From the NCBI RefSeq assembly GCF_005280275.1, contig NZ_CP040021.1, positions 1,823,001-1,887,000 on the forward strand: a DNA stretch of 64,000 nt, written 5' to 3'. Position numbers and translations under genes: made by a program. The notes under the pieces were generated by a model. That model saw only the letters and a program-made list of their open reading frames with translations, searched no databases and was not told the DNA's origin. This document shows, piece after piece, positions 1 through 8,891 of the stretch (the stretch's first letter is position 1; each line of letters opens with the position of its first letter). Source of the DNA: Salinivibrio kushneri (GTDB lineage: Bacteria > Pseudomonadota > Gammaproteobacteria > Enterobacterales > Vibrionaceae).

Positions 1-108
1 ATCAAAACGTTGCTGATGCCAGGTTTCCATAAAGAAGCCCCGCTCATCGCCAAAGACTGACGGCTCGATAATTTTGATGTCGGGGATGGTCGTTTCAATT
101 ACTTGCAT
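1..108 (-). CDS. rfbC: dTDP-4-dehydrorhamnose 3,5-epimerase, N-terminal part (copy A)
   Basis: This is the first 36 codons of RmlC, running off the left window edge. RmlC epimerises C3 and C5 of dTDP-4-dehydro-6-deoxyglucose, the third step to dTDP-L-rhamnose. The visible start MQVIETTIPDIK and the downstream motif GDERGFFMETWHQQRFD match the complete second copy at 20049-20615 almost residue for residue. The ATG at 108 lies 4 bases after the rfbD stop, the same spacing as in copy B, so the operon order rfbB-rfbA-rfbD-rfbC is the same. Whether the rest is intact cannot be seen. Confidence 0.9.
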   Translation of the reverse strand, partial: MQVIETTIPDIKIIEPSVFGDERGFFMETWHQQRFD

Positions 109-112
109 TCGG

Positions 113-994
113 TTAATCCTGGTAACAAATAAGGTTGCTAAGTGCGCGTTGCCAATCACTCGCTGGAATAGAAAAATGCGCCATGATTTTGCTGGTATTT
201 AAGCGCGAATTCGCGGGGCGTTTGGCAGGCGTTGGGTACTCAGCCGTTGAAATAGGTGTCACCGCGGGTACGGCTTCTAATATGCCTTGCTCGTAAGCAC
301 AGGTAAAAATCGTCGACGCAAATTCACACCAACTCACATGCGGCTCACCAGCAAAATGATAGACGCCATAGGCCACGTCATTTCCTGCATCAATACACTG
401 GGCGATATGGATCAACGCCTGGGCGATATCGCCCGCATACGTAGGGCCGCCTACCTGATCATCAACAATGCTTAAGCTATCTCGCTGAGACGCTAGGCGA
501 AGCATGGTTTTAACAAAGTTACCGCCATGCTCACCAAACACCCATGCCGTGCGGATAATAATGTGCTTTGAACACGCGGTTTGTATCGCCTGCTCACCAG
601 CCAGTTTACTCGCTCCATAAACACTTTGTGGCTCGGGGCAGTCTTGTTCGTGATAGGCGTCTTTTTTATCGCCCGCAAAGACATAATCGGTTGAAATATG
701 TAACAGCGCCGCGCCTTGCTGTTCAGCCGCTTCTGCTAGGTGTTGTGCGCCTTTTTGGTTAACGGCATAGGCACGGTCACGATCGCTCTCTGCTTTATCC
801 ACTGCTGTGTACGCCGCAGCATTAATAATCACCGTCGGCTTAAATTCACTGACCTGACTCATCACCGCGGAGCGATCGGTAATATCTAATTGATGCCTGT
901 CGCAAGCCAACATAGTGACTTGCTCATTATCCATCAATTGCTCGACCAGACAGTGACCGACTTGCCCTTGACTACCGGTTATTAGAACGCGCAT
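113..994 (-). CDS. rfbD: dTDP-4-dehydrorhamnose reductase (copy A)
   Basis: RmlD performs the last step of dTDP-L-rhamnose synthesis, NAD(P)H-dependent reduction of the 4-keto sugar in the cytoplasm. It is a short-chain dehydrogenase. The Rossmann motif TGSQGQVG sits at about residues 5-12, STDYVFAG in the middle, and the catalytic Tyr-Lys pair is in YGASKLAGE. Length is about 293 aa, usual for the family. I start at the ATG giving [11 protein letters not shown] rather than the upstream in-frame ATG, because the shorter form matches RmlD; it overlaps the rfbA stop by 23 bases. A second copy at 20620-21501 is close but differs at many scattered positions. Confidence 0.95.
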   Translation of the reverse strand: MRVLITGSQGQVGHCLVEQLMDNEQVTMLACDRHQLDITDRSAVMSQVSEFKPTVIINAAAYTAVDKAESDRDRAYAVNQKGAQHLAEAAEQQGAALLHISTDYVFAGDKKDAYHEQDCPEPQSVYGASKLAGEQAIQTACSKHIIIRTAWVFGEHGGNFVKTMLRLASQRDSLSIVDDQVGGPTYAGDIAQALIHIAQCIDAGNDVAYGVYHFAGEPHVSWCEFASTIFTCAYEQGILEAVPAVTPISTAEYPTPAKRPANSRLNTSKIMAHFSIPASDWQRALSNLICYQD

Positions 995-1880
995 CAGACT
1001 GCCCTTTTGCTGTTGACTCACTGACCAATTTTGCTAAATATTGGCCGTAATCGTTTTTCATCATCGGCTCGGCCAACGCCAGTAATTGCTCGTCACTTAG
1101 CCAGCCCTGTCGCCACGCAATCTCTTCTAAACAGGCGACTTTTAGCCCTTGCACATTTTCAATGGTTTGCACAAAAGACGATGCCTCGTGCAAACTTTCA
1201 TGGGTACCGGTGTCCAGCCAAGCAAAACCACGGCCCAATAGCTCGACATTAAGCGCGTCATCATGTAAGTACATTTCATTAATCGCTGTAATCTCAAGCT
1301 CACCACGGGCTGACGGTTTGACTCGCTTTGCCATCTCAACCACACGGTTATCATAAAAATACAACCCTGTGACCGCGTACTGGGATTTTGGCGCTGACGG
1401 TTTTTCTTCAATCGATATGGCCTTCATTGTCTCGTCAAACTCAACCACACCAAAACGCTCAGGATCTTTGACTTGATAACCAAAAACGGTAGCGCCAGAT
1501 TCTCGCGCTGCAGCACGTTTAAGTGTATTTGAAAAAGACTGACCGTAAAAAATGTTATCGCCCAGCACTAAGCAGACATTATCATCACCGATGAAGTCTT
1601 CACCAATGATAAACGCCTGAGCCAATCCGTCCGGGCTTGGCTGAACGGCATACTCCAGATGGATACCAAAATCAGACCCATCCCCCAAAAGACGCTTAAA
1701 CGCGGCGTTATCTTCAGGCGTAGTAATGATCAAAATGTCGCGAATGCCTGCCAACATCAAGGTTGACAGCGGATAAAACACCATCGGCTTGTCATAAATC
1801 GGCAACAGCTGTTTGGAGACGCCGCGCGTGAGTGGATACAAACGCGATCCTGACCCGCCAGCAAGGATAATTCCTTTCAT
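972..1880 (-). CDS. rfbA: Glucose-1-phosphate thymidylyltransferase (copy A)
   Basis: RmlA joins glucose-1-phosphate and dTTP to give dTDP-glucose, the first step to dTDP-rhamnose. The N-terminal nucleotidyltransferase signature [11 protein letters not shown] follows MKGIILA, and VLGDNIFYG and EEKPSAPKS are further family motifs. About 302 aa, normal length. The start is set at the ATG of MKGIILAGG; the longer reading MDLGLFF has no counterpart in the family. It overlaps the start of rfbD. Copy B (21479-22390) is almost identical in protein sequence. The spacer before it (1881-1957) is nearly identical between copies. Confidence 0.96.
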   Translation of the reverse strand: MKGIILAGGSGSRLYPLTRGVSKQLLPIYDKPMVFYPLSTLMLAGIRDILIITTPEDNAAFKRLLGDGSDFGIHLEYAVQPSPDGLAQAFIIGEDFIGDDNVCLVLGDNIFYGQSFSNTLKRAAARESGATVFGYQVKDPERFGVVEFDETMKAISIEEKPSAPKSQYAVTGLYFYDNRVVEMAKRVKPSARGELEITAINEMYLHDDALNVELLGRGFAWLDTGTHESLHEASSFVQTIENVQGLKVACLEEIAWRQGWLSDEQLLALAEPMMKNDYGQYLAKLVSESTAKGQSDARSNNR

Positions 1881-1957
1881 AAAAAACAGTCCTAGATCCA
1901 AGCTCCCAGACCCAAACGCCCGCGAGCAAAAAGCAAAGATTTGAAAAAGTGTGGAAG

Positions 1958-3028
1958 CTAGTTCGCGCCTAGCCGCTCGCGTGTGTAAGAGCCATCAAGG
2001 ACTCTCTGCCACCATTCACGGTTGGTCAGATACCATTCCACCGTTTTGCGGATCCCGGATTCAAAGGTTTCTTGTGGCGTCCAACCAAGCTCGCGTTCAA
2101 TTTTGCCAGCATCAATCGCATAGCGAACATCGTGGCCAGGGCGATCTTGAACATATGTAATCAGCGATGCATGTTGTGTCCCTTCCAGATAGCCCCGTTT
2201 ATGCATGGGAACAAGCTCATCCATAATGGCACAAATCGTTTTCACGACCTCGATGTTCTGCTTCTCATTGTGGCCGCCGATATTATAGGTTTCGCCTACT
2301 GCGCCTTTCGTCACCACTTGATACAGCGCACGAGCATGATCATCAACAAACAGCCAATCACGCACCTGTAAGCCATTACCATAAACAGGTAACGATTTAC
2401 CCTCCAAGGCATTAAGAATCATAAGCGGGATCAGTTTTTCTGGAAAATGATACGGGCCATAATTGTTGGAGCAGTTCGTCACTATTGTTGGCAAGCCGTA
2501 AGTACGTTGCCAAGCACGTACTAAATGGTCACTCGATGCTTTCGACGCTGAATAAGGACTTGATGGCGCATAAGGAGTCGTCTCAGTGAACAGCTCATCG
2601 GTGCCGTGCAAATCGCCATACACTTCATCGGTGGAGATATGATGAAAGCGAAATGCCGCTTGACGTTTATCATCCAGCCCATTCCAATATTGGCGGCACA
2701 CCTCGAGCAAGGTATAGGTACCGATAATATTGGTCTCCACAAATGCTGCCGGCCCATCAATGGAACGATCAACATGTGACTCAGCCGCTAAATGCATTAC
2801 CGCGTCCGGCTGATGGGTTGTAAATACTCGTTCAAGCGCCTCACGATCGCAAATATCAACCTGCTCAAACGCATATCTCGGGTTATCTTCCCATCCGGTG
2901 AGGGATTCCAAATTGCCGGCGTAGGTTAGCTTATCAACATTGACGACCGAGTTTGTCGTGTGGTCGATAATATGCCGAATTACCGCCGAGCCAATAAACC
3001 CGGCGCCCCCCGTTACCAAAATCTTCAT
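1958..3028 (-). CDS. rfbB: dTDP-glucose 4,6-dehydratase (copy A)
   Basis: RmlB converts dTDP-glucose to dTDP-4-dehydro-6-deoxyglucose using bound NAD. The extended SDR fold shows TGGAGFIGS near the N-terminus, [11 protein letters not shown], the [11 protein letters not shown] signature and the catalytic YSASKASSD. At 356 aa it is full length. The start MKILVTGG is preferred to an ATG eleven codons upstream. It is the first gene of rhamnose operon copy A, reading leftwards. A second copy lies at 22468-23538 and differs mainly at synonymous sites. The upstream region holds a CTAG repeat rather than an obvious shared promoter. Confidence 0.96.
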   Translation of the reverse strand: MKILVTGGAGFIGSAVIRHIIDHTTNSVVNVDKLTYAGNLESLTGWEDNPRYAFEQVDICDREALERVFTTHQPDAVMHLAAESHVDRSIDGPAAFVETNIIGTYTLLEVCRQYWNGLDDKRQAAFRFHHISTDEVYGDLHGTDELFTETTPYAPSSPYSASKASSDHLVRAWQRTYGLPTIVTNCSNNYGPYHFPEKLIPLMILNALEGKSLPVYGNGLQVRDWLFVDDHARALYQVVTKGAVGETYNIGGHNEKQNIEVVKTICAIMDELVPMHKRGYLEGTQHASLITYVQDRPGHDVRYAIDAGKIERELGWTPQETFESGIRKTVEWYLTNREWWQRVLDGSYTRERLGAN

Positions 3029-3120
3029 GATTGTCCTTTGTTTTTGCAGTCGTGCTAGCAAACCGCACCACCCAAATTGTTTCGGAATTATCTTACAAAG
3101 TATTAGGTTAGAGCAAGGAG

Positions 3121-3412
3121 CAGGACAAAATCCCAGAAGTTTGAAAACAGATGAAGGGGGACGGATTACCGAAGTCTATCGTACTGCAGACAAAGTTCCT
3201 AGGACCTAGGATCCTAGGTCCTAGGAACAGCTTTCCGCTCTTTCCCGTACTCCGTAAGCTAAGCGCTCCGTATTCCCATTCACGAATACCGATGACTGAA
3301 TACAGAGTACAGAAAAAGCACGAGCCCCAATACGAGCACCCGCGTGTTCTTTCCCGGCTCTTCCCATCTCCCCCAGCATTCCGTATTCTGTCGTCCTTAT
3401 TTACCAATTTTG
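3121..3412. repeat. Composite CTAG/hairpin intergenic repeat, unit R1
   Basis: Fills the 406-base gap between the divergent rfbB and galE. It contains a perfect 32-bp palindrome at 3196-3227 whose half is TTCCTAGGACCTAGGA. Next is an ~83-bp imperfect hairpin at 3237-3319 (outer arms GCTCTTTCCCGTACTCCGTA and the complement of TACAGAGTACAGAAAAAGC), then a GC-rich tail with TACGAGCACCCGCGTG. The same modules recur at 4.5, 10.0, 40.7, 43.4, 44.9, 49.0 and 61.5 kb. No protein is convincingly encoded here. Confidence 0.85.
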
Positions 3413-3434
3413 ATAACAAATTAGGCAGCACATC

Positions 3435-4448
3435 ATGAAGGTACTCGTCACCGGTGGCACGGGGTATATTGGCAGCCACACTTGCATTCAACTGATTGAA
3501 CAAGGCCATACGCCTATCGTTATCGATAACCTGTGCAATAGTAAAGAAATGGTGCTCGATCGCATTGAGCAAGTCACTGGCGCGCGACCGGCTTTTATGC
3601 AAGGTGATATTCGCGACAGTGCGTTCTTAAAACATGTGTTTACTGAATACAGCATTGATAGCGTGATCCACTTTGCCGGACTCAAAGCGGTCGGCGAGTC
3701 GGTTGAAAAGCCACTGAAATATTACGATAACAATGTCTCCGGGACCTTAAACTTGGTGCGTGAGATGCACGCGGCTAATGTCACATCACTGATTTTTAGC
3801 TCATCCGCCACGGTTTATGGCGATCCTACGTCGGTGCCAATTAAAGAAGACTTCCCCACCGCCGCCACTAACCCTTACGGACGCAGCAAGTTAATAGTGG
3901 AAGAGTGCTTACAGGACTTTCAACATGCCAATCCGGATTGGAGCATTACTCTGCTGCGTTACTTTAATCCGGTTGGTGCGCATGAGTCGGGATTACTAGG
4001 CGAAGATCCGCAAGGCACACCAAATAACTTGCTGCCTTTTGTGGCACAAGTGGCAGTGGGCCGACGCGAGAAGCTGGGCGTGTTTGGCAATGATTATTCT
4101 ACCCCCGACGGCACCGGCGTGCGTGATTATATTCACGTAGTGGATCTGGCCGATGGACATTTAGCCGCGCTAGATAAGATGGCCTCTCAACCTGGCACTC
4201 ATATCTTTAACCTCGGTACCGGCCAAGGCAACAGTGTATTAGAAATGGTGCATGCGTTTGAAGCCGCGGCTAAGCGCTCAATTCCCTACGAAATCAAACC
4301 TCGCCGCGCCGGCGACATTGCTGAGTGCTACGCTGATCCCACTTATGCCAAAACAATATTAGGCTGGACCGCCACTCGCGATCTGCAAACTATGGTCGAA
4401 GACACCTGGCGCTGGCAGTCGAATAACCCGGATGGGTATGGGGATTAG
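3435..4448 (+). CDS. galE: UDP-glucose 4-epimerase
   Basis: GalE interconverts UDP-glucose and UDP-galactose, and often UDP-GlcNAc and UDP-GalNAc, with tightly bound NAD in the cytoplasm. The protein begins MKVLVTGGTGYIGSH (NAD-binding glycine motif). It carries SSSATVYGDP with the catalytic Ser and NPYGRSK with the Tyr-x3-Lys pair. At 337 aa it matches E. coli GalE (338). It opens the plus-strand block leading into yjbEFGH and wecA, but a CTAG repeat of more than 200 bp separates it from yjbE, so co-transcription is uncertain. Its likely role here is supplying galactose-type sugars to the capsule. Confidence 0.96.
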   Translation: MKVLVTGGTGYIGSHTCIQLIEQGHTPIVIDNLCNSKEMVLDRIEQVTGARPAFMQGDIRDSAFLKHVFTEYSIDSVIHFAGLKAVGESVEKPLKYYDNNVSGTLNLVREMHAANVTSLIFSSSATVYGDPTSVPIKEDFPTAATNPYGRSKLIVEECLQDFQHANPDWSITLLRYFNPVGAHESGLLGEDPQGTPNNLLPFVAQVAVGRREKLGVFGNDYSTPDGTGVRDYIHVVDLADGHLAALDKMASQPGTHIFNLGTGQGNSVLEMVHAFEAAAKRSIPYEIKPRRAGDIAECYADPTYAKTILGWTATRDLQTMVEDTWRWQSNNPDGYGD

Positions 4449-4690
4449 AGACTAGAAAGATCCTAGGGTCCTAGGATACGGAATACGGAAAAGCGTATCG
4501 TGCCTAACTCTCTCGATAAAGTTCCTAGGACCTAGGATCCTAGGACCTGCTTTCTGCTCTTCCCCGTATTCTGTAAGCGCAGCGCTCCGTATTCAAACAC
4601 CCGAATACCGATGACTGAATACAGAGTACAGAAAGAGCAAGACCACCAATGCAAGCACATCGCTGCTCTTTCCCCTAGGACCTAGGACCT
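4449..4690. repeat. Composite CTAG/hairpin intergenic repeat, unit R2
   Basis: Starts right after the galE TAG stop. In order: GACTAGAAAG, a short CCTAGG array, GATACGGAATACGG, the conserved phrase AAAAGCGTATCGTGCC, a second array around 4522-4549 that contains the palindrome TCCTAGGATCCTAGGA, and the ~83-bp hairpin module (4556-4638) ending in GTACAGAAAGAGC. A third small CCTAGG pair follows at 4674-4690. The module order matches R1 and the 40.6-kb unit. Confidence 0.85.
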
Positions 4691-4783
4691 TTTTACGCTT
4701 TCCCGCACATTTAAGATGAAATATCTGTGATGCGCGCGGTATTTATTTTACTTCTCACCGCATAGCTATTAGAGTTTAATGGT

Positions 4784-4805
4784 GTCTGCGTTTGCAGACG
4801 TTTTT
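4784..4805 (+). terminator. Hairpin plus T-run ahead of yjbE (possible attenuator)
   Basis: GTCTGC-gttt-GCAGAC followed by GTTTTT, about 30 bases before the yjbE start. It could end readthrough from galE or act as a leader attenuator for yjbEFGH. Seen in sequence; function inferred. Confidence 0.45.
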
Positions 4806-4834
4806 GTATTGATGCAAAAATCATGGAGAGACGA

Positions 4835-5149
4835 ATGAAAAAAATTGCAACAGGCTTGATTGCTATGCTGTTCGCAGCGAGCACAATGGCCGCGACAGAA
4901 GCCGCGCCTGGCGCTGCGAGTGGTAGTAGTGCTGGTGCCGGTGCTGGAGCAAGTGCTGGGGCGGGTGCTAGCGCAGGTGCAGGTGCTGCCGGTGCAGGTG
5001 CTGCCGGTGCGGCTGCGACAGGTGGTATCGCTGCTGGTACCGTTGCTGCTGGTGTTGCCGCGGCGGCAGCCGTTGGTGCAGCGGTTGCTGCTGCTGACAG
5101 CAGCGACAGTGGAGCGTCGAACTCGACTTCAGTAAGCGCCGAGCAGTAA
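4835..5149 (+). CDS. yjbE: YjbE/GfcA-like small Ala/Gly-rich secreted protein
   Basis: A 104-aa protein with a signal peptide (MKKIATGLIAMLFAAST-MAA). The rest is low-complexity Ala/Gly/Ser (repeats of GAGAS and GAAGA, then an Ala/Val-rich hydrophobic stretch) ending in an acidic Ser-rich tail. Its place as first gene before yjbF, yjbG and yjbH homologues is the layout of E. coli yjbEFGH and gfcABCD, where the first gene encodes a short low-complexity protein. Start chosen at the ATG preceded by GGAGAG rather than four codons earlier. Its biochemical role is unknown; the operon affects exopolysaccharide or group 4 capsule in E. coli. Homology rests mostly on context. Confidence 0.7.
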   Translation: MKKIATGLIAMLFAASTMAATEAAPGAASGSSAGAGAGASAGAGASAGAGAAGAGAAGAAATGGIAAGTVAAGVAAAAAVGAAVAAADSSDSGASNSTSVSAEQ

Positions 5150-5168
5150 GTCTGCGTATCACGCAATG

Positions 5169-5196
5169 GCCACAAGTCCGCTTGTGGCTATTTTTC
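5169..5196 (+). terminator. Hairpin with T-run between yjbE and yjbF
   Basis: GCCACAAG-tccg-CTTGTGGC followed by TATTTTTC: a strong rho-independent terminator shape placed inside the operon, 30 bases before yjbF. It probably lets yjbE be transcribed in excess over yjbFGH (inference). Confidence 0.65.
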
Positions 5197-5226
5197 TATT
5201 ACAGGAACGCCCGCCCTCGACCACCT

Positions 5227-5916
5227 ATGATTAAAACCAATCAAGCGATTTTGACAATATGTATCGCGCTTGTGTCTGTCGGATGCACGCAGCGAGTAAA
5301 AGATCTGAATGACTCGTTTAAATTCGCCTATCATGGTTTCCCAGATGCAAAGAAGAGCTGGGAGGAAATTAACGCACTCCCTTATGCCAGTCTTTATGCA
5401 CAACTCGATAGCGGCCCACAAGGCTTTATGGTGCTTGCATTTGTGGAGCCAAGCCAACATCCAAGTCCAAATTTAAAGTGGTTGTCAGGCGAGAATGAAA
5501 TGATCGTCACCCGCAACAGTCGAATTGTTAAAACCGTCAACTTTGCAGAGGGTAATCTAACGGCCACCCAAGTGGATACACCTGACCCATTAAGTGTTGG
5601 GCTATCCACTATTAAGATGCCACACAGGTGGTCACGTACCATTGATTGGCAACCAGGTAACCATAGTGGTTATCGCGCTGAATCTATTTTTAAGCGTGGT
5701 AAAATGCAAGCTATCTCGATTAACGGCACGCAGGTAGAAACAATTAAGTACCATGAATTCGTCACTTTTCCCACGCTTGATACCCAGTTTACCAACCATT
5801 ACTGGGTGACGGTAGAAACAGGCAAAGTGATTAAGTCTTACCAACATCTTGCCCCTGATTTACCTGCAGTGACGCTTACTCACCTAAAGTCCTTCCAGGG
5901 AGGCTCGCATGATTAA
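5227..5916 (+). CDS. yjbF: YjbF/GfcB family lipoprotein
   Basis: About 229 aa with a lipoprotein signal peptide whose lipobox is SVGC, giving a lipidated Cys near residue 19. The mature part (SFKFAYHGFPDAKKSWEEI, then ALPYASLYAQL and a C-terminal TFPTLDTQFTNHYW region) fits the YjbF/GfcB lipoprotein family of capsule-associated operons. Start at MIKTNQ, since the longer reading has no signal peptide. Its last 8 bases overlap yjbG, suggesting translational coupling. Likely a periplasmic outer-membrane lipoprotein working with YjbG and YjbH in polysaccharide secretion; the exact activity is not known. Confidence 0.85.
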   Translation: MIKTNQAILTICIALVSVGCTQRVKDLNDSFKFAYHGFPDAKKSWEEINALPYASLYAQLDSGPQGFMVLAFVEPSQHPSPNLKWLSGENEMIVTRNSRIVKTVNFAEGNLTATQVDTPDPLSVGLSTIKMPHRWSRTIDWQPGNHSGYRAESIFKRGKMQAISINGTQVETIKYHEFVTFPTLDTQFTNHYWVTVETGKVIKSYQHLAPDLPAVTLTHLKSFQGGSHD

Positions 5917-6652
5917 CCGACATTTATTATGGCGCAGTCTTTGGGCTGTAACCGTCATGGTGACCACACCAGGCCTTGCGAATACTCTCACAGCAAACGC
6001 TGATATTGCCCTTTCTTTTCCTCAGCCACCTCGCCTATCTGACGCGGTATTGACCATCACTCAAACGCAGCAGCGGTCATTAGACGATATCTATTGGCCT
6101 GCAGCTGGCCTGTACCGCTTGGAAACGAAGAGAGCAAAAGGGATTCGAGATTTACAGCCCATCCGTGAGCAAATAAGCGGTAATACCGGTGAACAACGTC
6201 AGCGATGGCAAGCCCTCTACCATTCGCTCAACAAAATGGCTGTTGGCGAGCGTGTATCCGTCCCAGTAGACCCAGACATCACACGTATCACCCCAAATAA
6301 AAACCCGAAATTAAATGGTAATTGGCACTTACAACTGCCTAAGCGTCCACAGCACGTTATGGTACTCGGTAATGTCAGTCAACCGGGCTCTTACCCTTGG
6401 CATGAAAGGCTCTCGGCAAAAAGCTATCTACAGCAAGCAGAGCCGGGTTCATGGCACGACTCCACGGTGTGGGTGGTGAGTCCGTCGGGCGAGAGAGCGC
6501 AATACCCTATCGCCTATTGGAATGGGCAGCATCGCGATATCTTGCCGGGCTCAGTGATCTACCGTCCTCTAAATTATAAACCCACAAAAGATCAAATCAT
6601 CGATCCTAACCAACACGTGCTGACTTATCTGCAAAATAGGTTTATTGAATAA
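5909..6652 (+). CDS. yjbG: YjbG/GfcC family capsule biosynthesis protein
   Basis: A 247-aa exported protein with signal peptide (hydrophobic segment LLWRSLWAVTVMVTTPGLA). GfcC proteins are soluble periplasmic proteins with tandem beta-grasp domains resembling Wza domains. The segment HVMVLGNVSQPGSYPW around residues 145-165 is the SLBB-like signature, and IYWPAAGLYRL earlier is also typical. It overlaps yjbF by 8 bases, and its TAA stop overlaps the yjbH ATG (TAATG), so the three are tightly coupled. Role inferred: periplasmic part of a capsule or exopolysaccharide secretion system. Confidence 0.86.
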   Translation: MINRHLLWRSLWAVTVMVTTPGLANTLTANADIALSFPQPPRLSDAVLTITQTQQRSLDDIYWPAAGLYRLETKRAKGIRDLQPIREQISGNTGEQRQRWQALYHSLNKMAVGERVSVPVDPDITRITPNKNPKLNGNWHLQLPKRPQHVMVLGNVSQPGSYPWHERLSAKSYLQQAEPGSWHDSTVWVVSPSGERAQYPIAYWNGQHRDILPGSVIYRPLNYKPTKDQIIDPNQHVLTYLQNRFIE

Positions 6653-8835
6653 TGCGGTTTTTTTCTTCTCCCTCTCATCGCTTTTGGTTCTGCACCGTCG
6701 CATTGGCAGTGAGCAGTGCAGTATCAGCCGACAACTTCGATCACCCAGAACTAGTGCATTCACAAACCGACTTTGGCGGTGTGGGCTTGATGCAAATGCC
6801 TACCGCACGCACCGCACCAGAAGGTGAGTTTACTTTAGGCAGCACGTATAACGAAGATTATATCCATTTCAATACGTCGCTACAGTTGTTTCCTTGGTTA
6901 GAAACGACGGTTCGCTATACCCAAGTTCATGATCTGCTTTATAGCGATGATCCCGGCTTTAGCGGCGATACTAAATATACCGACAAAAGTTTGGATGCCA
7001 AACTACGCCTGTGGAAAGAAAGTTTCTGGCTCCCCGAACTGGCTGTCGGTGTGCGTGACATTGGCGGTACCGGATTGTTTGATGGTGAGTATATTGTCGG
7101 TTCAAAACGCGCTGGGCCGTTTGATTTTTCGCTTGGCATTGGCTGGGGCTATATGGGGAACCGCGCCAACCTCAAAGGGGATAAAAATCAATCATTCGAT
7201 TGCGGACGCGACACAAGTTTTTCCGGTAGAGGTGGCAATGTTGACATTGATCGTATGTTTACCGGTTGTACCGCTTTATTCGGTGGCCTGGAGTATCAAA
7301 CTCCTTACGCGCCGCTGAGTCTAAAACTTGAATATGACGGAAACGACTATCAAGGCGACTTTGTTAGTACAGAAACAGGCATCCCTATGGAAGTGAACAG
7401 CCCTTGGAATATAGGTGCCGTGTATCGATTAGGGGATTGGGGGGCAGCACGCTTAGCTTATGAACGTGGTGCAGCCATTACAGCAGGTATAAGCCTGAAC
7501 ACCAATTTTAACCAAGTCAGTTCCTTCTGGTTAGACGATAAAGCGCCAAGTTATAATCCGGCAGCCAAGCGCGACGACTTAAGTGAAGAGCAGTGGCAAA
7601 CCCTGAGCGCCTCGCTCGCCAGTGTTGCCGGGTATAAAGATAACGAAGTACACTTTGATGGTGACACAGTCACTGTCATTGGCGAGCAAAGAAAGTACCG
7701 CAACCAAGATCATGCACAAACGCGCGCGGCCACTCTGATTGCCAATACAGGTATTGACGCCAAACAATACCGGATTATTGACCAGGCTGAGCGCCAACCC
7801 ATCACTGAAACCGTGATTGATGCCAACACCTATGCCACCGTCGCCACGAACAGCTATGTGGGCGCAAACCCTGACGATGCACGCACCCGCAGGCAACCTC
7901 AACCCACACGGGGCTCCCTGAAAGCCATGGACCGCAAAAGGTTTGAAGCCGGCCTCGCGCCTGTATTTGTACAATCGTTTGGGGGGTCAGAAAATTTTTA
8001 CATGTATTCACTGGGCGTGGCTGGCAACGCCGCCGCCCGGTTGGGCGATCATTTTATGGCCTCGTCCAGCGTGTATGTCAATATTGCCGACACTTATGAC
8101 AAATTTAAATACACAGTCCCGCCCGATGGCACCGACCTTAAGCGGGTGCGCACGCTTAACCGCCAATATCTCGAAGACACGGTTAGAGTAACAAATATGC
8201 AACTAACCTATCTCGATCACTGGGGCAACAACTGGTATATCCAAACCTACGGCGGCTACTTAGAGACCATGTTTGCCGGTGCGGGCGGCGAAGTACTTTA
8301 TCGCCCAATGGATAGCCAATTTGCGGTAGGACTTGATGCCAATTACGTGAAACAACGCGAACCGGGTTCAGCGTTTGGACTATTTAAAAACGAGTACCAA
8401 CCCGCAGAAAATGGTAATCGTGCCTTCCGTGTGCAAACCGGTTCGACCACGGGCCACGCGACCCTTTACTGGCAAAACCCGCTTGGCTTATTTCACGGAA
8501 CCCTGGCGAAAATCAGCGCCGGTCGCTATCTCACCGAAGATGTGGGGGTCACCGTGGATGTGGCTAAGCAATTTGATAGTGGGATCACCGTGGGTGCCTA
8601 TGCCAGCAAAACCGATTTATCCGCTGATGAATACGGCGAAGGCAGCTTTACCAAAGGCTTTTATGTCTCTATTCCGTTTGATTTGCTCTCAGTGAAACCA
8701 ACCACGTCACGTGGCAGGCTATCATGGCAGCCACTTCAGCGTGATGGCGGACAAAAACTTAACCGCAAATATTCGCTTTATGAGTTAACGGATGATCGCG
8801 CCCCCTGGTTTGCGCGTCCGGCAACTACCGACTAG
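6652..8835 (+). CDS. yjbH: YjbH/GfcD family outer-membrane beta-barrel protein
   Basis: A 727-aa protein with a signal peptide and a beta-barrel-like sequence: alternating aromatic/polar strands and family motifs such as GGVGLMQMPTAR near residues 43-54 and ETTVRYTQV. Length matches E. coli YjbH/GfcD (about 700 aa), a predicted outer-membrane polysaccharide secretin. The middle (about 330-390) is a soluble-looking region linking two barrel-like halves. It is the last gene of the coupled yjbFGH set, before wecA. The function as a polysaccharide outlet is a family-level inference. Confidence 0.88.
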   Translation: MRFFSSPSHRFWFCTVALAVSSAVSADNFDHPELVHSQTDFGGVGLMQMPTARTAPEGEFTLGSTYNEDYIHFNTSLQLFPWLETTVRYTQVHDLLYSDDPGFSGDTKYTDKSLDAKLRLWKESFWLPELAVGVRDIGGTGLFDGEYIVGSKRAGPFDFSLGIGWGYMGNRANLKGDKNQSFDCGRDTSFSGRGGNVDIDRMFTGCTALFGGLEYQTPYAPLSLKLEYDGNDYQGDFVSTETGIPMEVNSPWNIGAVYRLGDWGAARLAYERGAAITAGISLNTNFNQVSSFWLDDKAPSYNPAAKRDDLSEEQWQTLSASLASVAGYKDNEVHFDGDTVTVIGEQRKYRNQDHAQTRAATLIANTGIDAKQYRIIDQAERQPITETVIDANTYATVATNSYVGANPDDARTRRQPQPTRGSLKAMDRKRFEAGLAPVFVQSFGGSENFYMYSLGVAGNAAARLGDHFMASSSVYVNIADTYDKFKYTVPPDGTDLKRVRTLNRQYLEDTVRVTNMQLTYLDHWGNNWYIQTYGGYLETMFAGAGGEVLYRPMDSQFAVGLDANYVKQREPGSAFGLFKNEYQPAENGNRAFRVQTGSTTGHATLYWQNPLGLFHGTLAKISAGRYLTEDVGVTVDVAKQFDSGITVGAYASKTDLSADEYGEGSFTKGFYVSIPFDLLSVKPTTSRGRLSWQPLQRDGGQKLNRKYSLYELTDDRAPWFARPATTD

Positions 8836-8891
8836 AGTTTGAGTGCTGTATAGAACAAAAATTCCTGTCAGCTTAAAACAAGGAAGAGATT

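Noticed and set aside
3108-3602. 164-aa minus-strand ORF across the rfbB-galE gap
   Set aside because: It is made of repeat sequence and antisense to galE; no family features and low-complexity origin.
4711-5175. 154-aa minus-strand Pro/Ala-rich ORF opposite yjbE
   Set aside because: Antisense of the GC-rich Ala/Gly codons of yjbE; no start signals.
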